Origin: Planctomycetota bacterium
GTDB taxonomy: Bacteria; Planctomycetota; UBA1135; GCA-002686595
Length of the DNA stretch: 14,879 nt
Assembly (NCBI GenBank): GCA_004296785.1
Contig: SCVU01000434.1
Coordinates: 1-14,879, forward strand
Reading direction: 5' to 3'
The position numbers were made by a program, and so were the translations under genes. A model generated the notes under the pieces. It was given only the letters and a program-made list of their open reading frames with translations. It ran no database searches and was not told the origin of the DNA. Shown piece by piece: positions 12,396-14,879 of the stretch (position 1 is the stretch's first letter; each line of letters opens with the position of its first letter).

Positions 12396-14879
12396 ATGGA
12401 ACTTCTCGCACCTTCGCGCGCGCTGCTCGGCTGGGCCGCCGCATTTCCGGTCGCATCGGCCGCCGCGCAGTTCCCGCCGCTCGTCGATCTCGCGCAGCCC
12501 GCGCCGAACGGCGGTGCCGTGATCTGGAACTCGCTGGCGGGCGAGCACGCGGGCTCGGCGGTCGCATTGGTCGGCGATGTCGACGGCGACGGGCGCGGCG
12601 ATGCGTTGATCGGCGTCCCGGACAGCGATCCGGAGCAGCCGACCCAGATCGACAAGTTGGCCGGCGAGGCGTTCGTCGTCTACGGCGACCTCGCGGGCGC
12701 CTTGCCCGACCTGATCCTCGGCGCGACGGCGCCCGGCGCCGCGACGCGGCTGTTCGGGCTTGCGGCGTACTCGCACCTCGGGCAGACGCTGGCACCGCTC
12801 GGCGACTTCGACGGCGACGGACGGGCGGACTTCGCCGTCGGCGCGCCGTATCGCGACGCTCCGGGCCTCGTCGATGGTGGAGCGGCGTTCGTCGTGCGTG
12901 GTGCGGCGCTCGTCGCGCGTCCGGACTCGATCCACGTGGATCCGCTCGGCGCGTCGATCGGCGTCGAACTCCGCGGCGACGCGCAACCCGGATTGCTCGC
13001 GTCGTCGCTCGCCGGCATCGGCGACTGGAACGGCGACGGGTTCGCTGACCTGCTCGCGGGAGCGCCGAAGGCGCAGCCGAGCGCGACGCCGTTCGTGCTC
13101 GAAGCCGGCGAGGCGTACGTGCTGTACGGGAGTGCGACGAGCGACGAGATCGTGTTGACGTCAGGGCTCGACGGGCAGAACGGCTTCCAGCTCGAAGGCG
13201 TGCACTCGTACGGTGAAGCGGGCACGAGCGTGGCCGGGATCGGCGACGTCAACGCCGACGGTTGGCTCGATCTCGCGGTGTCCGCGCCCAAGGCGCTCGG
13301 CGGACGCGGGCAGGTGCACGTGCTGTACGGCGGCGTCGCGGTCGGGGCGAGCGGCGCCGTCGTCCTCGGCGCGCAGTCGCCGGACCAGGGTTTCACGATC
13401 ACGGGCGCGCAGGACTGGCACGCGATCGGTCAGTCGCTCGGCGGCGGAGGGGACTGGAACGACGACGGTGTTCACGACTTCGCGATTGGCGCGACGCGCT
13501 TCGGCGTGGATCAAGTGACACGGACCGGCGCCGCGTACGTCGTGTTCGGGCGACCCGGGATCGTCGACGGCGGCGAGCTCAACACGTCACAGCTCGACGG
13601 CACGAACGGGTTCATCGTCCGCGGGTCGGCGGGCGACGACTTCTTCGGCGCGTCCGTCGCACTCGATGGCGACCTCAACGGCGACGGCGTCTCCGACCTC
13701 GCCGTCGGAGCACCCGGCCACGATCCGGCAGGTCGGCCGGCTGCCGGCGCCGCGTACGCGATCTTCGGCCGGCCGCCGGTCGGCCTCGGCGCGGAGTTGA
13801 CGCTCGCGAGCCTCGATGGGCTCACTGGGTTCGAGCTCATCGGCGCCGCCGCGGGTGACTGGACGGGGCTCTCGGTCGCGTTCGGTCGCGACGACTCCGA
13901 CGCGGTGACGGACCTGTGCGTCGGCGTCCCGCGTGCGTCGCCCGCGGCGCAGGCGGAGGCCGGAGGACTGCGGACGATCCGCGGCACCGTCGTCGCGAAC
14001 CCGGCGCTGCCGACGCTCGTCGCCGCCGCGCCGTCGCTGCACACCGGCGGCGGAGCCGAGCTGCTGCTGACGCTGAAGGCCGGCTCGGCGCACGCCGGGC
14101 AGTTGTATCTCTTGCTCGGCTCGGGCGCGGGCACGAGCCCCGGGATCCCGACCGCCGCCGGTGTGCTGCCGCTGGTGCCCGACCCGTACTTCGCGTTCAC
14201 GCTCGGGAATCCGAACAGTCCGCTGCTCGCGCCGAGCTTGGCGTTCCTCGACACGGCCGGATCGGCGTCGGCGTCGTTCGCGTTGCCGTCGAGTGCGACC
14301 CCGGAACTCGCCGGTCTGACAGTGCACCACGCATTCGTCGCGCTCGAGCTGCCGTCGCTCGCCGTCGCGTTCGTCAGCGACGCCACGTCGTGTGCGCTCG
14401 TGCCGTACGTCGCGCCGCCGGCGCCGGAATCGACGACGCGCGAGAGTCTCTCGACCGCAGGGGCTCAAGGCGACGGCGCGAGCCTGGGCGGCACGCTGAC
14501 GGGCAACGGTCGCTGGCTCGTGTTCCAGAGCGCGGCATCGAATCTCGTCGACGGCGCCGCGTCGCCGTCCGGCGTCTATCTGCGCGATCGCGAGGCGGGG
14601 ACGACCAAGCTCGCGAGCGTCAACCTCGCGGGCGTCGGCACCGCGAGCGGAGCGTTCGATCCGTGGCTGAGCGAGGACGGCCGTTTCGTCGCGTTCTACA
14701 GCGCCGGCGCCGATCTCGTCGCCGGGGACACGAACAACCGGCGCGACGTTTTCGTGCGCGATTTCGCGGGCCTGAATACGCAGCGCGTCAGCGTGAGCAG
14801 CGCCGGCGCGCAGGGGAACGGCGACTCGACGGCGCCGCACATCAGTCGGGACGGCCGCTACGTCGCGTTCGAGACCGTG
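12396..14879 (+). CDS. Secreted FG-GAP seven-blade propeller protein with PD40/TolB-like repeats, 3' end cut by window
   Basis: The frame is open for 828 codons to the last base, so the C-terminus is missing. The N-terminus is signal-like (ALLGWAAAFPVASAAAQF), with cleavage likely near residue 25. Seven FG-GAP repeats follow, about 73 residues apart, with the first Asp of the calcium loop at 61, 137, 210, 284, 353, 426 and 499 (e.g. DVDGDGRGD, DFDGDGRAD, DLNGDGVSD). The seventh loop (DDSDAVTD) is degenerate. Seven blades make a complete integrin-alpha-like propeller. Residues ~535-670 form a beta-rich domain with GAGTSPGIPT and LAGLTVHHAFVAL, a type I associate with planctomycete secreted proteins. 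From ~680 on, PD40/TolB-like repeats occur (G-N-G-R-W at ~703, E-D-G-R-F at ~760, R-D-G-R-Y at ~819). ATG 12396 is supported by GGAGG; ATG 12372 is the alternative. Probably a cell-surface or extracellular calcium-binding adhesion-type protein; the ligand is unknown. Confidence 0.88.
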   Translation, partial: MELLAPSRALLGWAAAFPVASAAAQFPPLVDLAQPAPNGGAVIWNSLAGEHAGSAVALVGDVDGDGRGDALIGVPDSDPEQPTQIDKLAGEAFVVYGDLAGALPDLILGATAPGAATRLFGLAAYSHLGQTLAPLGDFDGDGRADFAVGAPYRDAPGLVDGGAAFVVRGAALVARPDSIHVDPLGASIGVELRGDAQPGLLASSLAGIGDWNGDGFADLLAGAPKAQPSATPFVLEAGEAYVLYGSATSDEIVLTSGLDGQNGFQLEGVHSYGEAGTSVAGIGDVNADGWLDLAVSAPKALGGRGQVHVLYGGVAVGASGAVVLGAQSPDQGFTITGAQDWHAIGQSLGGGGDWNDDGVHDFAIGATRFGVDQVTRTGAAYVVFGRPGIVDGGELNTSQLDGTNGFIVRGSAGDDFFGASVALDGDLNGDGVSDLAVGAPGHDPAGRPAAGAAYAIFGRPPVGLGAELTLASLDGLTGFELIGAAAGDWTGLSVAFGRDDSDAVTDLCVGVPRASPAAQAEAGGLRTIRGTVVANPALPTLVAAAPSLHTGGGAELLLTLKAGSAHAGQLYLLLGSGAGTSPGIPTAAGVLPLVPDPYFAFTLGNPNSPLLAPSLAFLDTAGSASASFALPSSATPELAGLTVHHAFVALELPSLAVAFVSDATSCALVPYVAPPAPESTTRESLSTAGAQGDGASLGGTLTGNGRWLVFQSAASNLVDGAASPSGVYLRDREAGTTKLASVNLAGVGTASGAFDPWLSEDGRFVAFYSAGADLVAGDTNNRRDVFVRDFAGLNTQRVSVSSAGAQGNGDSTAPHISRDGRYVAFETV

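Noticed and set aside
1..14879. tRNA, rRNA, insertion sequence, integrase or attachment-site signatures
   Set aside because: Reading both strands, I found no cloverleaf with a T-loop consensus, no rRNA-like stretch, no transposase or integrase motif, and no long terminal inverted repeats.

Overview
The DNA is very GC-rich (visibly around 70% or more; not computed) and densely coding. It most likely comes from a planctomycete. The evidence is a stand-alone McsB-type protein arginine kinase, a secreted FG-GAP protein carrying a Gly-Thr-Ser-Pro-Gly type domain that I associate from memory with large-genome marine Planctomycetota, PPC-domain and PD40/TolB-like secreted proteins, and AT-rich -10 boxes standing out in a GC-rich background. 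No rRNA, tRNA, CRISPR array or mobile element is visible.

Layout. (1) Bases 2-2286, plus strand: the 3' part of a heptad-repeat coiled-coil protein, then mcsB, closed by a hairpin. (2) Bases 2408-2959, plus: a small secreted FecR-like protein. (3) Bases 2970-5707, minus: a TetR regulator, a secreted trypsin-like protease with PPC-like N-terminal domains, and a two-CBS-domain protein, in that order of transcription. (4) Bases 5733-7273, plus: a TIGR01777-type NAD(P)-dependent epimerase/reductase followed by a DUF1990 protein. These diverge from tetR across a 25-bp gap holding a sigma70-like promoter with a 14-bp palindromic operator in its spacer. (5) Bases 7254-11567, minus: a two-gene membrane-bound molybdoenzyme (CISM family), made of a molybdopterin catalytic subunit and a fused four-cluster ferredoxin/NrfD membrane subunit. 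(6) Bases 11671-12225, plus: an Arg-type cysteine dioxygenase, divergent from the molybdoenzyme. (7) Base 12396 to the window end, plus: a large secreted protein with a seven-blade FG-GAP propeller, a planctomycete-type domain and the beginning of a PD40/TolB-like propeller, cut by the window edge.

The most interesting unit is the divergent pair in (5) and (6). Cysteine dioxygenase makes cysteine sulfinate, which normally decays through transamination to sulfite. Neither molybdoenzyme polypeptide has a Tat signal, so the enzyme probably faces the cytoplasm, as the SoeABC sulfite dehydrogenase does. The pair could therefore form a cytoplasmic cysteine-to-sulfate route that feeds electrons to quinone. 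The substrate of the molybdoenzyme is inferred from context and is not shown by the sequence. The second notable unit is the compact TetR/epimerase switch, where one short AT-rich palindromic segment appears to hold both promoters, the operator and possibly overlapping start codons.
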